A DNA stretch of 64,000 bases from Butyricicoccus sp. OM04-18BH (GTDB lineage Bacteria > Bacillota > Clostridia > Oscillospirales > Butyricicoccaceae). The stretch is from the NCBI RefSeq assembly GCF_003481705.1, contig NZ_QULN01000009.1, positions 31,938 through 95,937 on the forward strand, given 5' to 3'. The number at the start of each line of letters is the position of its first letter. The stretch's first letter is position 1. The position numbers were made by a program, and so were the translations under genes. Of this stretch, positions 9,698 through 18,318 are shown piece after piece. The notes beneath the pieces are model-generated. The model saw only the letters and a program-made list of their open reading frames with translations, was not told where the DNA came from and ran no database searches.

Positions 9698-9730
9698 CGC
9701 CGCAGGTTTCATTGTGCGGTGCTGCTTTAA
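9698..9730. repeat. Partial copy of the TTAAGGCA-type MITE-like repeat
   Basis: On the - strand this reads TTAAAGCAGCACCGCACAAT followed by GAAACCTGCGGCGC, matching the terminal part of the repeats at 25046-25162 and 57529-57697. Only one end is recognisable. Its TTAA provides the stop codon of the acetyltransferase gene. Confidence 0.65.
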
Positions 9731-10371
9731 GCGTTCTTTTCCAGTGTATCTATATCGCCGTGGCGGATTGCGTCAATGCTCCGCTTGATCTTCTCTCTAT
9801 CCCAGTCCCACCAGCGCAGCGCCTCCAGGCGTGCGATGGTTTCCTCGTCGAAACGCTTTCGGATGGGTTTTGCAGGCAGGCCGCCGACGATCGTATACGG
9901 CGGCACATCCTTCGTCACGACCGCGCGGCTGCCGATGATCGCGCCGTCTCCGATGGTGACACCGGCGAGAATGATAGCTTCATAGCCGATCCAGACATCG
10001 TTTCCGACCACGATGTCACCCCTCCTGTCCCATGTTTCAGCGATGGACGCCGTATCCGTCGGCAGATCCCATTCCTCGAAAAACAGCGGAAACGTGTAGG
10101 TCGAAAGACTGTCCATCGCATGATTGGCGGCATTGAAAATGAATTTCGCGCCGCACGCGATCGAGCAGAATCTGCCGATCCTCAGCCTGTCATGATTGCA
10201 CTCCGGATAGTGATACAGCACATTATTCCGTTCGAAATCGCGCGGATCGTTCACGAAATCATCGTAAACCGTATAATCCCCGACCTCGATGAACGGATTT
10301 TTCACCACATTCTTCAGATAGACCGTGCTGCGTCTCTGACTGCTCGGATAGATTTTCCATGCCGGTATCAT
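9727..10371 (-). CDS. Hexapeptide-repeat acetyltransferase, Vat/CatB family
   Basis: A 214-residue xenobiotic acetyltransferase of the left-handed beta-helix type. Family hallmarks are [20 protein letters not shown] with the catalytic histidine in NHAMD, the [20 protein letters not shown] hexapeptide run and [13 protein letters not shown]. Relatives acetylate streptogramin A or chloramphenicol, and many chromosomal copies have no proven drug substrate. It is last in a unit with the upstream flavodoxin and TetR genes (four bases after the flavodoxin stop). The TAA stop is provided by the end of a repeat element, so the original C-terminus may have been altered slightly. Confidence 0.85.
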   Translation of the reverse strand: MIPAWKIYPSSQRRSTVYLKNVVKNPFIEVGDYTVYDDFVNDPRDFERNNVLYHYPECNHDRLRIGRFCSIACGAKFIFNAANHAMDSLSTYTFPLFFEEWDLPTDTASIAETWDRRGDIVVGNDVWIGYEAIILAGVTIGDGAIIGSRAVVTKDVPPYTIVGGLPAKPIRKRFDEETIARLEALRWWDWDREKIKRSIDAIRHGDIDTLEKNA

Positions 10372-10375
10372 CTCA

Positions 10376-10879
10376 TCATCTCCTCCTGTACCATGCGAGC
10401 ACCGCGTGCAGATTTTCCGCCCGCACCCGCTCGCCGCCGTTTGTCATCATGTCCAGCATATCGTCCTCTTCGGCGGTGCGGCCGGACTTTGCCGCGAGCG
10501 CCTTCCCCGCCGTTTTGACCATGACCTCCATCATCAGCCGATACATGCCGTGCAGCTTTTTTACGTCGAAATTCCCCTGCAGCTGGAACAGCGGCACGCT
10601 CTCCGGCAGCTTATTCCGCTCGCGCAGGATTTTTCCCTGCGCGCCCGGCTGCGTCATGCCCACCGCGCAGACCGCGCGGACGATGTACCGCTTCGCCGCT
10701 GCGGCGTACCCCTTGACCGTACCGGCCATCACCCAGCCGAGACAGATGACCTCGCTGTCTGCCGGAACTTTCCCCCTGGCTTCATCGAGTGAATACGCCG
10801 CGAGACCGGTCTCCTTTGCAAGCATTTCCGCATACTGCGCCGCACTTCCGGTATTCGTCGTGTAAACGATCGCTTCCAC
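10376..10879 (-). CDS. Flavodoxin-domain protein
   Basis: A 167-residue flavodoxin-like protein. [18 protein letters not shown] is the FMN phosphate-binding loop, and [16 protein letters not shown] matches the second loop of the Flavodoxin_5 group. The GTG start is chosen because AAAGGGGAG lies six bases before it; an ATG six codons upstream overlaps the TetR stop and has no better site. It sits directly behind TetR and is thus probably controlled by it. Similar TetR-flavodoxin pairs are common in clostridia; electron partner unknown. Confidence 0.72.
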   Translation of the reverse strand: MEAIVYTTNTGSAAQYAEMLAKETGLAAYSLDEARGKVPADSEVICLGWVMAGTVKGYAAAAKRYIVRAVCAVGMTQPGAQGKILRERNKLPESVPLFQLQGNFDVKKLHGMYRLMMEVMVKTAGKALAAKSGRTAEEDDMLDMMTNGGERVRAENLHAVLAWYRRR

Positions 10880-10893
10880 TCTGCTCTCCCCTT

Positions 10894-11514
10894 TCATTTC
10901 CGTCTGCGTTTCTCCGCTTCAAGCTGCTCGATAAACGTTCGAATGTGCGTATCGAGCGCCTCGATGACCGTTTTCCTGTCCTCACTCTCATCATACACGC
11001 TGTACAGCAGAAACATCGGTCCATAAAACCGCAGCGCGAGCTGCATTGCCTGTGCGTCCGAGTCCGCCATCCTCCGAAAGATCGCCGCCATATACTCCAC
11101 CGGGCCTCCGGCGAGGTAATCGCGATACAGCCGCCCCATTTCCGGGTCGCGGTACTGCTCGAGCGTCAGCATCCTGCGGAAACGCGCCGGGAACTCTTCC
11201 TCGGTCCAATGGCGAAACTGCGCGAGGCTGTATGCGTAGATCTGTTCAACCGGAATATGCTGATAGGCTTCCGCGAAGCCGTCCGGTTCGGTCTCGGGCA
11301 TCTCGTATTCCTGCGCCCGCTCCAGGTCCATGCGCTCCATCTGCGCGACGATGCAGTCCAGTATCTCTTGCTTGCCCGAAAAATGCTTGTACAGCGCAGC
11401 CTTGGTAAGGCCGACCTGCTGTGCGATATCGTTCATCGAGGTCGCAAGATAGCCGCTCTGCGAAAACAGCGCGAGCGCAGTCTCAATGATACGGTTTTTT
11501 GTATCCCGTGCCAT
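10894..11514 (-). CDS. TetR family transcriptional regulator
   Basis: A 206-residue repressor. The N-terminal DNA-binding domain is MARDTKNRIIETALALFSQS with the recognition helix in GLTKAALYKHFSGK; the remaining part is a variable helical ligand domain. The start at 11514 is supported by GGAGGGATGAC just upstream; the frame is open further but lacks a site. It heads an operon with the flavodoxin and acetyltransferase genes, and two near-palindromic GTNACC-N4-GGTNAC boxes overlap its own promoter, which points to autoregulation. Ligand unknown. Confidence 0.85.
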   Translation of the reverse strand: MARDTKNRIIETALALFSQSGYLATSMNDIAQQVGLTKAALYKHFSGKQEILDCIVAQMERMDLERAQEYEMPETEPDGFAEAYQHIPVEQIYAYSLAQFRHWTEEEFPARFRRMLTLEQYRDPEMGRLYRDYLAGGPVEYMAAIFRRMADSDAQAMQLALRFYGPMFLLYSVYDESEDRKTVIEALDTHIRTFIEQLEAEKRRRK

Positions 11515-11528
11515 GTCATCCCTCCAGA

Positions 11529-11576
11529 GTAACCATTCGGTAACTTCATTATAGTGACCGGTTGGTAACTTGTCAA
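11529..11576 (-). promoter_or_regulatory. TetR promoter with two operator boxes
   Basis: On the - strand TTGACA (11571-11576) and TATAAT (11548-11553) are separated by 17 bases. One box, GTTACCAACCGGTCAC, fills the spacer; a second, GTTACCGAATGGTTAC (11529-11544), lies just downstream of the -10. Both fit GTNACC-N4-GGTNAC, and their left ends are 25 bp apart. Confidence 0.75.
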
Positions 11577-11745
11577 GAGCATATTGAATATTTCCGATGT
11601 TTTTTCCGAAGCTCTCTCCAAAATCCACCATATTTTCTATGCAAATATCCAGCTTTATGATAAAATATCTGTATCATCCTGCCGCCGGAGGGCGGCAGGA
11701 TCTCGTCCGAATGCTGCAAAAAATGACAAGAAACGCCCGGGAATC

Positions 11746-11774
11746 TTGATTTGATCCGGGCGTTCTGTTATAAT
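11746..11774 (+). promoter_or_regulatory. Promoter of the phosphopantetheinyl transferase gene
   Basis: TTGATT, 17 bases, TATAAT. The -35 lies inside the loop of a 9-bp hairpin (AACGCCCGG/CCGGGCGTT, 11732-11764), and another hairpin follows near 11788-11808. The hairpins could be a terminator remnant or modulate the promoter. Confidence 0.55.
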
Positions 11775-11858
11775 ATCTCTTGCCGGAAGGACTGCCGCAC
11801 GGCGGTCCTTTCATGATTTTGCGGGACGAATGTGCCCGTTTCCAGGGGGATATTGAAC

Positions 11859-12515
11859 ATGACTGCGGTTTTTGCGACAAAAATCTCCGCCTTTGACCCG
11901 GAGAACATTTCGCAGCGCGTGCTGCTCACAAAGGAAAGGCTCTATGCGATCGACCAGCTGAACGGCGAGGGCCGCCAGCAGAGCTTCGCGGCGGCGCTGC
12001 TGCTTGAATATGTGGTAAAGCGCCTGTTTCCCAAAGCGGAGCATCCGCTCGAGGTCGCGATCGCGCAGGGCGGCAAGCCGTACCTCGCCAAAGAGCCGGA
12101 CATCCACTTCAACCTGTCGCATTCGGGCGAATGGGCCGTCTGCGCCATCAGCAGCAGTCCGGTCGGCGTCGACATCCAGCACTGCGATGAGGGCCGGCGC
12201 GATGTAGCAAGCCGCTTTTTCCACCGCGAGGAGATCCGCTATCTGGACAGTCTGCCGCAGTTCCGCCGAGACGAGGGCTTTTACCGTCTCTGGACACTCA
12301 AGGAGAGCTTTGTCAAGGCGACCGGCCGCGGTCTCGACCTGCCGCTCCGCTCGTTCTGGGTGGACATCCGGCGCGGCCGTCCGCAGATCGACTGCGGCAA
12401 TATCGAGGGACAGTACAAGCTGTTCGAGCTGGCTTTTCCGGCGGACAAGGCTTACAGGCTCGCCGTCTGCGTCAGGGATCTGAGCGAGAGCGAGCCGCAT
12501 CTGATGATACTTTGA
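11859..12515 (+). CDS. 4'-phosphopantetheinyl transferase, Sfp type
   Basis: A 218-residue enzyme that moves phosphopantetheine from CoA onto a serine of acyl or peptidyl carrier proteins. It has the three family signatures: HFNLSHSGEW (about 90), GVDIQ with the Mg-binding aspartate (about 110), and FFHREE...WTLKESFVKATGRGL (about 130-165). The ATG at 11859 follows CAGGGGGA; an earlier in-frame ATG lacks a site. No polyketide or peptide synthetase gene is in the window, so the carrier it serves is elsewhere. It could be the cell's fatty-acid holo-ACP synthase or a secondary-metabolism enzyme. Confidence 0.88.
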   Translation: MTAVFATKISAFDPENISQRVLLTKERLYAIDQLNGEGRQQSFAAALLLEYVVKRLFPKAEHPLEVAIAQGGKPYLAKEPDIHFNLSHSGEWAVCAISSSPVGVDIQHCDEGRRDVASRFFHREEIRYLDSLPQFRRDEGFYRLWTLKESFVKATGRGLDLPLRSFWVDIRRGRPQIDCGNIEGQYKLFELAFPADKAYRLAVCVRDLSESEPHLMIL

Positions 12516-12534
12516 GCGCACAAAAAAACAGCAG

Positions 12535-12558
12535 AGAGCACAGGTTTACCTGTGCTCT
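12535..12558. terminator. AGAGCACAGG hairpin after the PPTase gene
   Basis: AGAGCACAGG/CCTGTGCTCT with a TTTA loop. Read on the - strand it is followed within a few bases by a run of seven T, so it best terminates - strand transcripts; it also closes the + strand gene. The same hairpin core recurs at 12777, 15372 and 30296. Confidence 0.6.
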
Positions 12559-12594
12559 CAGTCTATCGATAAAGTTCATTTTTGCGCAGGAACA

Positions 12595-12776
12595 GCCGTC
12601 GCGCGGCAGCGCGCATGAAATAGAAATCGCGCAGCGATTTCATGAAAACCGGGGGCGTGTACCTCGGTTTTCGTACTTTAAGAGGGAGAAAGTTTCCACA
12701 CAGGAACTTTCGGACGTCCGTGTTTTGCGAAGTCAAAACACAGATTGTCGGAAAAACGAAGTTTTTCGACAGTCTC
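12595..12776. repeat. Multi-hairpin structured element, copy A
   Basis: A run of short hairpins fills the gap between the PPTase and lacI-type genes: CGCGC-GGCA-GCGCG, GAAATCGC-GCA-GCGATTTC, GAAAACCG-13 nt-CGGTTTTC, GAAAGTT...AACTTTC, TGTTTTG...CAAAACA and TGTCG...CGACA. The first three align one-to-one with copy B at 34655-34815, with sequence changes that keep the pairing. No protein frame is supported. Confidence 0.65.
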
Positions 12777-12806
12777 AGCACAGGTTTGCCTGTGCTCTCC
12801 TTTTTA
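12777..12806 (+). terminator. AGCACAGG hairpin with T run
   Basis: AGCACAGG-TTTG-CCTGTGCT followed by CTCCTTTTT. It closes the structured element on the + strand and abuts the end of the lacI-type gene. Confidence 0.65.
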
Positions 12807-13820
12807 ATACGCCTTTTTATACGCTACGCTGTCGCCCCACCGCAGCGTGGTCGGCATCAGAATGCGCGCCGGCTTATAGGTTCCCGTTTCAATGAACGAG
12901 GCAAGCTGCTCTACGGCGGCCTCGACCTGCCGGCTGCACCCGATGTCCACCGTCGTAAGTCTCGGCTCGGCAAGCTGACCGAGCTGATTGAAATCCACGC
13001 CGATGAGCGAGATATCCTCGGGCACGCGCACGCCTGCCCGTCGCAGTACCTTTGCAAGCGTCACCGCAAGCAGGTCGTTTCCGCAGAAAAACACCTCCGG
13101 CAGGCTTTTATTCTGCTCCAGATGCCGCAGGATGCTGTTTTCCGTCTCCTCGCTGTCAATGCCCGGAAGCAGGTCAAGCCATTCGTCTCCCTCCTGCACG
13201 GCGAGACCGGCGCGATAGCAGGACTGCCGAAAGCCGAAATACCGCTCGGAAAAGGCCGCACTGAACAGCGGGCTTCCGGCGAAGCCGATGCGCGTAAAGC
13301 CGCGCTCCATCAGCGCGTGAACGACCTGATGCGCCGCCATTTCGTTGTCCTCGGTGAAGGTGCAGACCGGCTCGCGGTAATAGCGTGCGCCGACCGATAC
13401 GATTGGCAGACCGCACCGCCGCAGGCGGCTGAACAGCGTCTCGTCGATGTCGCCGAGCGTCAGGATACCGCCGACGCCCGCCTCCTCAATGCGCCGCTGT
13501 GCGCCCTCCGGGTCATCGCGGAACTGCTCCGCCTCAGCCGTGACCACGCTGAATTCGTGCGCGGCCGCATAGCTCATAAAAATACGATTGAATTCGGTAT
13601 AGGAATAGCTGTCGCGTCTGTGCCGCTCTGCCGAGACCAGACACAGGCTCTGCTTGGTTGCAGCAGGCTTGAGCTGCCGTCGGTAGCCCATCTCTTCCGC
13701 CGCCCTGCGGACGCGCTCCCGCGTCGGCGCGCTGATACCGCTCATGCCGCGCAGCACCATGGACACCGTGTTGATCGACACGCCTGTCCGCTCCGCAATC
13801 TGCTTGAGTGTTACTTTCAT
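12804..13820 (-). CDS. LacI family transcriptional regulator
   Basis: A 338-residue repressor. The helix-turn-helix and hinge are at the N-terminus (TLKQIAERTGVSINTVSMVL...ERVRRAAEEMGY); a periplasmic-binding-protein-like sensor follows, with GGILTLG, FCGNDLLAVTLAKVLRRAGV and PEDISLIGVDFNQLGQLAEP as the usual conserved blocks. These proteins generally sense sugars and control carbohydrate genes. No sugar genes adjoin, and the divergent neighbour is a small protein/nuclease pair, so its regulon is not evident here. Confidence 0.88.
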   Translation of the reverse strand: MKVTLKQIAERTGVSINTVSMVLRGMSGISAPTRERVRRAAEEMGYRRQLKPAATKQSLCLVSAERHRRDSYSYTEFNRIFMSYAAAHEFSVVTAEAEQFRDDPEGAQRRIEEAGVGGILTLGDIDETLFSRLRRCGLPIVSVGARYYREPVCTFTEDNEMAAHQVVHALMERGFTRIGFAGSPLFSAAFSERYFGFRQSCYRAGLAVQEGDEWLDLLPGIDSEETENSILRHLEQNKSLPEVFFCGNDLLAVTLAKVLRRAGVRVPEDISLIGVDFNQLGQLAEPRLTTVDIGCSRQVEAAVEQLASFIETGTYKPARILMPTTLRWGDSVAYKKAY

Positions 13821-13969
13821 TTCTGCTCTTTCTCCGGTTTCTTTCTCTGCCCGCCGTTTGCACGCAGGCCTCTTTTCATTACTCTAAAGACATTATAACG
13901 CATATTTTTCAGAATGCAAACCTTTTCGTAAGAATATTTTTTTGCAGTTCGTCATATTTACCAAATCAT

Positions 13970-13998
13970 TTGCACGGTGCTTGTCAATATGCTATAAT
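13970..13998 (+). promoter_or_regulatory. Promoter of the small protein/nuclease operon
   Basis: TTGCAC, 17 bases, TATAAT, ending about 30 bases before the ATG at 14030. It lies in the divergent region shared with the LacI-type gene. Confidence 0.65.
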
Positions 13999-14029
13999 TG
14001 TCAGAGCCGTAAAAAAGGAGCTTTGCTTT

Positions 14030-14443
14030 ATGACGATTTTCATCTGTCTGGATGACGCGGACGGTCTCGCGTTCAACCACCGCCGCCAGAGCCGCGACCG
14101 CGTTCTCTGCGAGCATATCGCCGCGCTCTCACAAAAGGGCGTTTTACGCATGAATACCTCATCTTTCCCGCTTTTTTCCGGGATAAACGCCCCGAATATC
14201 TGCGCTGAGGACGAGTTCATGCAGCACGCACAGCCGAACGATTTCTGCTTTTTGGAGTGCGCAGACCCCACGCCGTATCTCGGCTTTGCCTCGTGCCTGA
14301 CAGTGTTCCGCTGGAACCGGCGCTATCCTGCCGACCTGCATTTTTCCGTGCCGGAGGGCTGGAAAAAGGTGCGTGAAATCGAGTTCGAAGGCTCCTCCCA
14401 CCCCACCATCACACAGGAGGATTATGTAAAATGCGAAAATTGA
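14030..14443 (+). CDS. Conserved small protein of unknown function
   Basis: A 137-residue protein with no signal peptide. The start at 14030 follows AAAAAAGGAG and a good promoter. The opening MTIFICLDDADGLAFNHRRQ and the middle FCFLECADPTPY, then FRWNRRYPADLHF, look like a conserved Firmicutes family I have seen only under unreliable labels. It overlaps the secreted nuclease gene by 13 bases, so the two are translationally coupled. A role with the nuclease, for instance as a cytoplasmic inhibitor, is conceivable but unsupported. Confidence 0.6.
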   Translation: MTIFICLDDADGLAFNHRRQSRDRVLCEHIAALSQKGVLRMNTSSFPLFSGINAPNICAEDEFMQHAQPNDFCFLECADPTPYLGFASCLTVFRWNRRYPADLHFSVPEGWKKVREIEFEGSSHPTITQEDYVKCEN

Positions 14444-15360
14444 CGCAAACGCTTGCGCTGCTTGTCTTAACGCTCAGTCTGCTGCTCGGCGGCTGTGCTC
14501 AGCCTGCGCCGGGCCCTTCCGGCTCCCAGTCCGGCAGCACATCGACCGCCTCGGAAACAGCCGCATCGCTCGATGACATCCCGGCGTTCAGCGGCGAACC
14601 CTATGTCGTGATCGACGACAATCAGCCGTCCTTTACCGCATCCGAGCTTACAACAAGCTCGTTCGAAAGCTATGCGCCGCTCGACAGCCTCGGCCGCTGC
14701 GGCGTTGCCTATGCCTGCATCTCGACCGATCTGATGCCGGCGGACGGCGAAAAGCGCGGCTCGATCAGCGATGTCAAGCCGTCCGGATGGGTCACGGCAA
14801 AGTATGATTTCGTCGACGGAAAGTACCTGTACAACCGCTGTCATCTCATCGGCTGGCAGCTGACCGCCGAAAATGCGAACCGCAGCAATCTCATCACCGG
14901 CACGCGCTACATGAATGTTGACGGCATGCTTCCCTTCGAGAACATGGTCGCGGACTACATCAAGGAAACCGGCAGCCATGTCATGTACCGTGTCTCCCCG
15001 GTTTTCAACGGCGACGATCTTGTCGCTCAGGGCGTTCAGATGGAGGCGTATTCGGTCGAGGATGACGGCGACGGCATCTGCTTCAACGTGTTCTGCTACA
15101 ACGTGCAGCCGGGCGTCACCATCGACTACGCAGACGGCACAAACCATCTGAGCGACCGGGACGCTCAGACGGACAGCAGCACCGCCGCTGTCGATACCGC
15201 ATCGGCGCATTACGTACTGAACACCAGCTCGAAGAAGTACCACGACCCGAGCTGCTCCGCCGTGGGCAAGATGTCGGAGAAAAACCGCAGGGACTTCACC
15301 GGAACGCAGGCCGAGCTTGAAAAGAAAGGCTACACGCCGCACACCTCGTGCATTAAATAA
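14431..15360 (+). CDS. DNA/RNA non-specific endonuclease, lipoprotein
   Basis: A 309-residue surface nuclease. The N-terminus is a lipoprotein signal with lipobox LLGGC (cysteine about 22), then a serine/threonine-rich linker. The catalytic region has YNRCHLIGWQLTAENANRSN with the general-base histidine (about 150), then NLITGTRYMNVDGMLPFE, as in the NucA/DNase family. A C-terminal module, YVLNTSSKKYHDPSCSAVGK...TSCIK, matches the small Cys/His tail seen on several secreted clostridial nucleases. It would degrade extracellular nucleic acid. It overlaps the upstream small gene and ends in a bidirectional terminator. Confidence 0.85.
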   Translation: MRKLTQTLALLVLTLSLLLGGCAQPAPGPSGSQSGSTSTASETAASLDDIPAFSGEPYVVIDDNQPSFTASELTTSSFESYAPLDSLGRCGVAYACISTDLMPADGEKRGSISDVKPSGWVTAKYDFVDGKYLYNRCHLIGWQLTAENANRSNLITGTRYMNVDGMLPFENMVADYIKETGSHVMYRVSPVFNGDDLVAQGVQMEAYSVEDDGDGICFNVFCYNVQPGVTIDYADGTNHLSDRDAQTDSSTAAVDTASAHYVLNTSSKKYHDPSCSAVGKMSEKNRRDFTGTQAELEKKGYTPHTSCIK

Positions 15361-15371
15361 AACAGCGCAAA

Positions 15372-15415
15372 AAACGGAGAGCACAGACTGAAACCTGTGC
15401 TCTCCGTTTGCTTTT
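15372..15415. terminator. Bidirectional terminator between nuclease and pepV-like genes
   Basis: AAACGGAGAGCACAG pairs perfectly (15 bp) with CTGTGCTCTCCGTTT, with A/T tracts on both sides. It serves the convergent genes on each strand. Confidence 0.8.
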
Positions 15416-15423
15416 GCTCATTT

Positions 15424-16788
15424 TCACTCTGCGAGCGCCTTCATGGCCGATGCGATGATCTCCGCGTTCTGCATAACGCGGCGCGTCTCCATGTATTCAT
15501 CCGGCTTGTGCTCGCGCACCTCGTCCCCGGGGAAGATCGGGCCGAACGCCACGATATTCGGCATGGACTTCGCATAGGTGCCGCCGCCGATGCACTTCGG
15601 CTCAGCCTTTTCGCCGGTCTCCGCCTCATACACGCCGAGCAGGCGGCGAATGAGCTCGCTGTCCTTCGGGATATACAGCGCCGCCGCGTGCGTCATCTCG
15701 GTTTCGGTGAAGCCGCCGAGCGTGAAGCCGCGCTTCAGTCTCGGATAGACCAGCTCATACGGCAGCGTCACCGGATAGCGGACGCTGAACGTGAGGGACA
15801 GCGCCTCGTTTTCGAACGATGCCACGCCGACATTCATCGTCAGATCTCCGGAAATGCCGTCGCGCATCGCCAGACCGAGCGACTCGCCGTGCGTTTCCAT
15901 GCCGAGACGCTCGGAAACGAACGCGAGGCACTCTCCGGTCTCGCCCGTGAACGGCAGCTGCGCGAGCGCCATGGCGAGCCGTCCGATCGCGTTTTCGCCA
16001 AGCTCCGGCGTCGAGCCGTGCACCGCGACGCCCTCCGCCTCCACGCGGATGCCGCCGTCGATCGGCGTCACCGTCACCTTTTCCGCCGCGATCTTCGAGG
16101 CTGCCTCCGCCGGGCATTTCACCTCCGCCACAGCATACGCCGGGGAGATATTGCTCGCCTCGCCGCCCTCAAAGCGCGTCAGAATATAATCGCCTGTCTG
16201 ATGTAGCGTGCGCGTGTACGTGCCGTTCAGGATGCCCTTTTCGCCGTTGATGAGCGGGTATTCGCCGTCCGGTGTGAAGCCCATAACCGGCATTTCTCCG
16301 CCATGAGAGGCGTACCACGCCATATCGCCGCAGCCGGTCTCCTCGTTCGTGCCGAAGATCACGCGGATGCGCCGGGACGGCTGAAAACCGCTCTCCTTGA
16401 GCGCTGCGAGCGCGTAGACCGCCGCGACCATCGGCCCCTTGTCGTCCATCGTGCCGCGGCCGTAGATGCGGCCGTTTTTGATCTCACCCGAAAACGGCTC
16501 GCTCTCCGTCCAGCCGTCGCCGGCCGGAACCACATCAAGATGACCGAGCACCGCGACCATCTCTTCTCCCTCGCCGTACTCGCACCAGCCGACACGGTCA
16601 TCCATGTTTTCCGTCGGAAAGCCGAGTTTTTCACACAGAGCGAGCATTTCGCGCAGGCAGCGCGCCGGTTCCTTACCGAACGGAGCGCCCTCCTCCGGCT
16701 CGCCCTCCACGCTCGGAATGCGCACGAGCGCCGCAAGAGACGCAAGCAGCTCGTCGCTGTGCGCATGAATATATCGTTTGAAATCCAT
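15424..16788 (-). CDS. M20 family dipeptidase (Sapep/PepV-like)
   Basis: A 454-residue zinc peptidase. Metal and catalytic motifs are in order: VAVLGHLDVVPAGDGW (about 80), GRGTMDDKGP (about 110), IFGTNEETGCGDM (about 145) and MGFTPDGEYPLINGEKG; a lid domain intervenes before the C-terminal IGGGTYAKSMPN with the last ligand. Such enzymes cleave dipeptides and some carboxypeptidase substrates in the cytoplasm. The ATG at 16788 is used because the longer upstream frame overlaps the divergent ferredoxin gene; GGGAGGAAACCAG lies just before it. Confidence 0.9.
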   Translation of the reverse strand: MDFKRYIHAHSDELLASLAALVRIPSVEGEPEEGAPFGKEPARCLREMLALCEKLGFPTENMDDRVGWCEYGEGEEMVAVLGHLDVVPAGDGWTESEPFSGEIKNGRIYGRGTMDDKGPMVAAVYALAALKESGFQPSRRIRVIFGTNEETGCGDMAWYASHGGEMPVMGFTPDGEYPLINGEKGILNGTYTRTLHQTGDYILTRFEGGEASNISPAYAVAEVKCPAEAASKIAAEKVTVTPIDGGIRVEAEGVAVHGSTPELGENAIGRLAMALAQLPFTGETGECLAFVSERLGMETHGESLGLAMRDGISGDLTMNVGVASFENEALSLTFSVRYPVTLPYELVYPRLKRGFTLGGFTETEMTHAAALYIPKDSELIRRLLGVYEAETGEKAEPKCIGGGTYAKSMPNIVAFGPIFPGDEVREHKPDEYMETRRVMQNAEIIASAMKALAE

Positions 16789-16860
16789 TCTGGTTTCCTC
16801 CCGTTTATCGCAGAAAAAAAATTTTCGTTTCGTTGCCGTGACAACAGACATTCTAAACAA

Positions 16861-16889
16861 AGTATAGTAAGCTGTATTCACAAAGTCAA
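16861..16889 (-). promoter_or_regulatory. Promoter of the dipeptidase gene
   Basis: On the - strand TTGACT, 17 bases, TATACT, in the short divergent region shared with the ferredoxin gene. Confidence 0.65.
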
Positions 16890-16926
16890 GCAGAAAACAC
16901 ACATTTGATAGATGGAGGAATACAGC

Positions 16927-17616
16927 ATGGTACGAAAGATCATTGAAATCGACAGAGAAAAATGCAACGGCTGCGGTCTGTGCGCATCGGCCTGCCACGA
17001 GGGCGCGATCGGCATGGTCGACGGCAAGGCGCAGCTTCTGCGCGACGACTACTGCGACGGTCTCGGAAACTGCCTGCCGGTCTGCCCGACGGGCGCGATC
17101 CGCTTTATCGAACGCGAAGCGGCGGCATACGATGAAAAAGCCGTGCAGGAGAACATGAAAAGAGCGCAGAGCGCGACGCATTCCGGCTGTCCGGGCAGCC
17201 GTGCACAGGCGTTTGCGCCGCGCACCCCCTCCCCGGCATCCTTCGCTCCCGCGGTCTCCGAGCTGCGCCAGTGGCCGGTGCAAATTCAGCTCGTGCCCGT
17301 GAACGCGCCGTATTTCGACGGTGCAAACCTGCTCGTCGCGGCCGACTGCACGGCCTACGCCTATGCGGATTTCCATAGGGATTTCATCCGGAACCGCATC
17401 GCGCTTGTCGGCTGTCCCAAGCTCGATCCGGTGGATTACAGCGAAAAACTGACCGAGATCCTGCGCCGAAACGATATTAAGAGCGTCACCATCGTGCGCA
17501 TGGAGGTGCCGTGCTGCGGCGGACTGGAACACGCGGTAAGAACCGCGCTGCAAAACTGCGGAAAGCTGATTCCGTGGCAGGTGCACACGGTCTCTGTTCA
17601 GGGAGAGCTTTTATAA
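16927..17616 (+). CDS. Two-cluster ferredoxin-type 4Fe-4S protein
   Basis: A 229-residue iron-sulfur protein. The N-terminus has two clusters: CNGCGLCASACHEGAI and CDGLGNCLPVCPTGAI. The C-terminal 150 residues contain ADCTAYAYADFH, VGCPKLDP and EVPCCGG, typical of the proteins that accompany hybrid cluster protein. The real start is 16927, as TGGAGG sits nine bases before; an upstream ATG overlaps that site. It is alone here; the Hcp gene is 43 kb away, next to a 38-residue truncated relative that begins almost identically. It may be the electron donor for Hcp; that is inference. Confidence 0.82.
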   Translation: MVRKIIEIDREKCNGCGLCASACHEGAIGMVDGKAQLLRDDYCDGLGNCLPVCPTGAIRFIEREAAAYDEKAVQENMKRAQSATHSGCPGSRAQAFAPRTPSPASFAPAVSELRQWPVQIQLVPVNAPYFDGANLLVAADCTAYAYADFHRDFIRNRIALVGCPKLDPVDYSEKLTEILRRNDIKSVTIVRMEVPCCGGLEHAVRTALQNCGKLIPWQVHTVSVQGELL

Positions 17617-18190
17617 AGCTCTCGAGAAAATTGCCGCCTTCGGCGGCAGGGGATTGCCGGGGTCTCCCGGCGGAGACAAAAGGGGACAGGACACCAGGTA
17701 TGGTTTCCTGTCCCCTCTTGACTCCCCTTACCTTCCTTTGCGCTGACACATCGAAGATGTGCAGCGAAACGGGGGTTACGGGGGCTCGGTTCCGTGCGTC
17801 GGGCAGATATCGGGACGCTTTCAGGCCCTGAGGTCAGCTTGCGTGATTTGCCGCGCATAACAGTGCGCGGCCAGACGGTGCAGGGCGCGAACGCCGTCGC
17901 TGCGAAAAGCTCCGCTTCCATCAAGGGTGTACCCTTGGAGTACCAGACGCCCCTGTGGGCCCCTCGCATTTAGACGCGCGACCGAAGGGAGTCGCGTCCT
18001 AAGGAAGATGAGGGGGGAGTTAAGAGGGGGATAAGAAACCATTCGGTGTCTTATCCCCCTCTTGCCCCTGTCGGTGGGCACCGACACTCCCGGCCGCCGT
18101 AGGCGGCCATTCTTCGCGCCCTGAGATAGGGCGTTTTTCGCCTCCACCGGCTTCGCCGCTGTATCGGCGGAGGATTCACCCTCTGCTGAG
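17617..18190. repeat. Large structured intergenic element, copy 1
   Basis: This gene-free stretch starts at the ferredoxin stop and shares a core of about 390 bases with copy 2 at 43972-44592. Landmarks in order are a GC hairpin (GCCGCC-TTC-GGCGGC), GGGGACAGGA/TCCTGTCCCC (17682-17715), a GCTG-ACACATC/GATGTG-CAGC hairpin, GCCCTG/CAGGGC enclosing GCCGCGC/GCGCGGC, CCAAGGG-type hairpin, and a 15-bp perfect hairpin at 18022-18063. The right end has CGCCTCCACCGG...CTGTATCGGCGGA. Open frames here are similar in both copies but have no start sites and I do not call them genes. Confidence 0.8.
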
Positions 18191-18318
18191 AGGAAAGAAA
18201 GAACGGCATCTCAGCTGAGATTAGAGAATTCTCTCTATCCCTCCCCTCTCTCTTATGATATAATAATAAAAAGAAATCCCGGCGGCAGCAGCCGCCCTGC
18301 AACAGGAGGTAACACACT

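Noticed and set aside
12512..13898. Long + strand frame across the lacI-type gene
   Set aside because: It is the complement of a clear LacI-family protein and crosses the structured element; no start site.
17598..18147. Open frames in the large element, for example those starting MSAQRKVRGVKRG on the - strand
   Set aside because: The same frame occurs in copy 2 at 43959-44168, but neither has a ribosome site, the frames run through hairpins, and the base changes between copies preserve pairing, not codons.
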